Of a DNA stretch of 54,558 nt, positions 52,783-54,558 are shown piece by piece (the stretch's first letter is position 1; each line of letters begins with the position of its first letter). The DNA lies in NCBI RefSeq assembly GCF_000716445.1, contig NZ_JNWK01000047.1, positions 1 to 54,558 on the forward strand, given 5' to 3'. A program made the position numbers and the translations under genes. The stretch is from Streptomyces wedmorensis (GTDB lineage: Bacteria > Actinomycetota > Actinomycetes > Streptomycetales > Streptomycetaceae). The notes beneath the pieces are model-generated. The model was given only the letters and a program-made list of their open reading frames with translations, did not search any database and was not told the DNA's origin.

Positions 52783-52801
52783 AGGTTACCTAGAGGTACC
52801 T
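52783..52801 (+). promoter_or_regulatory. Paired AGGT-ACCT motifs upstream of the HxlR gene
   Basis: AGGTTACCT (52783-52791) and AGGTACCT (52794-52801) are two adjacent short palindromes just upstream of the HxlR start and 70 bp from the DoxX start. Candidate operator. Confidence 0.55.
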
Positions 52802-52871
52802 GACGGCCGCCTATCGTCGTCAAGGTGCGCACGCCCCCTTACTCGCATCTCGCACGATTGAGGTTTCAGGC

Positions 52872-53222
52872 ATGTTCGTCTCCCTTGCCGTCGTCACCGT
52901 GTTCATGTCGGCGCTTCTCCTGGTATCGGCCGGGGCCAAGTCTCTGCGGACGCGGCACATCACCGAGCAGATGTCCACCCTCGGAGTGCCGCAGGGCATG
53001 ATGGCTTTCCTGATCGGCGCTCAGATCGCGGGCGCGGCCGGTGTGATCGCCGGGCTCTGGTGGGGACCCGTCGGAATCGCCGCCGCGCTCGGCCTGGCGC
53101 TCTATTTCGCTGGGGCGGTCGCCTTTCACCTGCGCGTCGGCGACCGCAAGGGCGCGTCTCCGGCGGTGGTCCTCACCATGGCCTCCGTCGCCCTGATCGC
53201 ATTGCGTGCTGCCACCCTCTGA
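52872..53222 (+). CDS. DoxX-family membrane protein
   Basis: This is a 116-residue protein with four hydrophobic helices and the family pattern LLVSAGAKSLRTRHITEQMS, LGVPQGMMAFLIGAQIAGAA, GVIAGLWWGPVGIAAALGLA and LYFAGAVAFHLRVGD. GAGG lies upstream of ATG 52872. DoxX-like proteins take part in redox balance or act as membrane subunits of oxidoreductases; the exact role is unknown. Pairing with a divergent HxlR regulator is a frequent arrangement and suggests induction by electrophiles. Confidence 0.88.
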   Translation: MFVSLAVVTVFMSALLLVSAGAKSLRTRHITEQMSTLGVPQGMMAFLIGAQIAGAAGVIAGLWWGPVGIAAALGLALYFAGAVAFHLRVGDRKGASPAVVLTMASVALIALRAATL

Positions 53223-53327
53223 CAGCGGACAGCCGGTCTGACGCCCGCCTTGATCGTGCCGAGTGAGGTCGGTCTCCGATGAGGACGGCCACCGTTGATC
53301 ATCGTGAGTTGTGTCGACAAACGAAGA

Positions 53328-54419
53328 TCAGCCGGTGGTGGTGGGCCACAGCGTATTGATCGAACTCATGGGGTCCTCGTCCAGGACGTAGCGGACGTGT
53401 GGGCCGCCGAAGTAGCCGCGGACTATGTGCGGCTGGCGCTGGCGCCGGCGGAAGAAGCGGCGGGTTTCGGCGGCGAGTTCGGCTTGATCGCGGGCTCGGT
53501 GCTGCCGGGGCAGGCTGTGCTTGAGGTCGGCGTTGACCAGCTCGTCGGGGTTCAGCTCGGGTGAGTAGGCGGGGAGGAAGTGCAGCTCGACGTCGTCGGG
53601 GTGGGCGGCGAGCCAGTCGCGGACCTTCTTGGACCGGTGGGCGGAGTGCCCGTCGACGACGAGGTGGACCTTGTGGTCGAAGTGGCCGGCCAGCCGGTCC
53701 AGGAAGTGACACATCACCTCGGCGGTGAAACTCTCGGTGAAGACCATGAAGTGCATCCGGCCCCTGGTGCTGATCGCCGACATCGCGTTCACGGAGAACC
53801 GGTTCCCGCTCCGCCGTACGACGGGCGTCTTCCCCTTCTCACCCCAGGTGCGGCCGGTGACCTGGTCCGAGCGGATGCCGACCTGGTCGGCGAACAGAAT
53901 CTCGCCGCCGTCCCTCCTCACCTTCGCCCTGATCGCCGGCCAGGTCTCCTCGTGCCAGCGGCGCACGGCCTCCGGGTCCTGTTCCACAGCCCGTTTGTCC
54001 GGGCGCTGGAAGGACAGGCCCCACCGCTTCAGGTACTTGCCCACCCCCACCTCGGTCAGCCTCACCCGGTACAGCTTCGCGATCAGCTCGCCCACCAGCC
54101 GCCGCGTCCACAGTTGCCCGCCCAGGCCCACGTCGCACGGGCGATGGTCGAGAACCGCCTGACGCACGGCGGCCTGCTCGGCCTCCCCAAGTGCCTGGTG
54201 CACCCCGACCGGCTTGCCCCGCGGCTGCATGACCAGCGCCTCTCGCCCGCCGGCCCGCCACTTCGACCACCAGATGTCGACGGCCTTCAGCGACACGCCG
54301 AAGACTGCCGCCACGTCCGCACGGTCCCGGCCCGCCACCAACGCGGCCACCGCCCTCAACCGCAGGGCCTCTTGCGCCGACGGTGACAGATGCCGCGCGT
54401 CCCCCACCGGATCGCTCAC
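53328..54419 (-). CDS. IS630-family transposase, apparently intact
   Basis: This is a 363-residue transposase of normal length, from GTG 54419. The N-terminal HTH (LVAGRDRADVAAVFGVSLKA, VDIWWSKWRAGG) and the linker (RLTEVGVGKYLKRWGLSFQR) lead to the DDE domain. Its acidic residues are in EILFADQVGIRSD, HLVVDGHSAHRSKKV and LPAYSPELNPDELVNADLKH. It is open throughout. I could not define inverted repeats or TA target duplications, so the element's ends and mobility are uncertain. It lies beside another transposase tail. Confidence 0.9.
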   Translation of the reverse strand: MSDPVGDARHLSPSAQEALRLRAVAALVAGRDRADVAAVFGVSLKAVDIWWSKWRAGGREALVMQPRGKPVGVHQALGEAEQAAVRQAVLDHRPCDVGLGGQLWTRRLVGELIAKLYRVRLTEVGVGKYLKRWGLSFQRPDKRAVEQDPEAVRRWHEETWPAIRAKVRRDGGEILFADQVGIRSDQVTGRTWGEKGKTPVVRRSGNRFSVNAMSAISTRGRMHFMVFTESFTAEVMCHFLDRLAGHFDHKVHLVVDGHSAHRSKKVRDWLAAHPDDVELHFLPAYSPELNPDELVNADLKHSLPRQHRARDQAELAAETRRFFRRRQRQPHIVRGYFGGPHVRYVLDEDPMSSINTLWPTTTG

Positions 54420-54468
54420 ACCCCACCAACGACCCAGAACCCAAACCGTTTCGGATCAATGAGCTTCT

Positions 54469-54558
54469 TCAGCGTTGCAGCTCCAGTGTGAGGACGGCCT
54501 TGGCGATTGACGTCATGCGGTTGGGACTGCATCGGGACCTGCGGAAGATCCGCCAGGA
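54469..54558 (-). CDS. C-terminal end of another transposase, cut by the window edge
   Basis: The last 29 codons before TGA 54469 read WRIFRRSRCSPNRMTSIAKA then VLTLELQR. I recall this ending from Streptomyces DDE transposases. The rest lies outside the window, so neither family nor integrity can be judged. Confidence 0.5.
   Translation of the reverse strand, partial: SWRIFRRSRCSPNRMTSIAKAVLTLELQR

Overview
The window is high-GC actinomycete DNA and almost certainly Streptomyces. Codon third positions are strongly G/C. A WhiB-like regulator, a CGNR regulator, a mycothiol-dependent (maleylpyruvate isomerase type) enzyme, a SpoIIE-type phosphatase, several TetR/HxlR/PadR/PucR regulators and degenerate IS5, ISL3, IS630 and integrase pieces are present. 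There are no rRNA or tRNA genes and no core housekeeping operon. About a third of the recognisable genes are broken. This looks like an accessory region, perhaps a chromosome arm, although position on the chromosome cannot be seen from here.

Layout. 0-5 kb: two CorA-type channels (one with GQN instead of GMN), a small SAV_915-like protein, a DUF998 membrane protein and an overlapping lipoprotein. 5-9 kb: a HAD phosphatase-GT20 synthase fusion of the glucosylglycerol or trehalose type, a pentapeptide-repeat fossil and a broken GlxA-type regulator. 9-13.3 kb: a secreted alginate-lyase-like protein and a three-domain ABC ATPase-SpoIIE phosphatase-HATPase fusion. 13.4-18 kb: a broken HTH gene, a Ser/Thr kinase joined to an MFS transporter but split by frameshifts, a frameshifted FAD monooxygenase and a beheaded TetR. 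18-27 kb: WhiB, LysE exporter, and a run of regulator/target pairs with visible palindromic operators (CGNR/MBL hydrolase, TetR/DUF1772, PadR/isochorismatase, HxlR/imine reductase), plus a truncated agmatine deiminase and transposase debris. 27-30 kb: secreted proteins, including a zinc metalloprotease with FnIII and ricin-lectin domains. 30.8-34.2 kb: a two-gene unit with a 4-bp overlap. It encodes a small protein with an N-terminal hydrophobic helix and a large STAND/TPR ATPase, and the two share a short Gly/His motif. This looks like an amyloid-signalling effector/NLR pair. 34.5-44.2 kb: secreted M15 DD-peptidase, broken lectins, IS5 remnant, mycothiol enzyme, broken PucR regulator fused to a beheaded esterase, a lactate-monooxygenase-type flavoenzyme, a broken hydrolase, a DUF1524 fragment and a DEDDh exonuclease. 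44.5-47 kb: a complete ISL3-type element with 42-bp inverted repeats carrying an intact SUFU (immunity-type) passenger gene, inserted in a trypsin-like protease gene. 48-54.6 kb: AraC/flavodoxin-fold oxidoreductase pair, an orphan L7/L12-C-terminal-like protein, a DUF7660-like protein, an integrase scrap, an HxlR/DoxX pair, an apparently intact IS630 transposase and the tail of another transposase at the right edge.

How the genes work together. The best-supported functional units are divergent regulator-target pairs sharing a short intergenic palindrome, the coupled STAND/effector pair (likely anti-phage or conflict function), and the ISL3 transposon with its passenger. The domain fusions (ABC-phosphatase, kinase-MFS, HAD-GT20) each join a signalling or catalytic domain to an unusual partner. 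All functions are read from sequence motifs without database searches.
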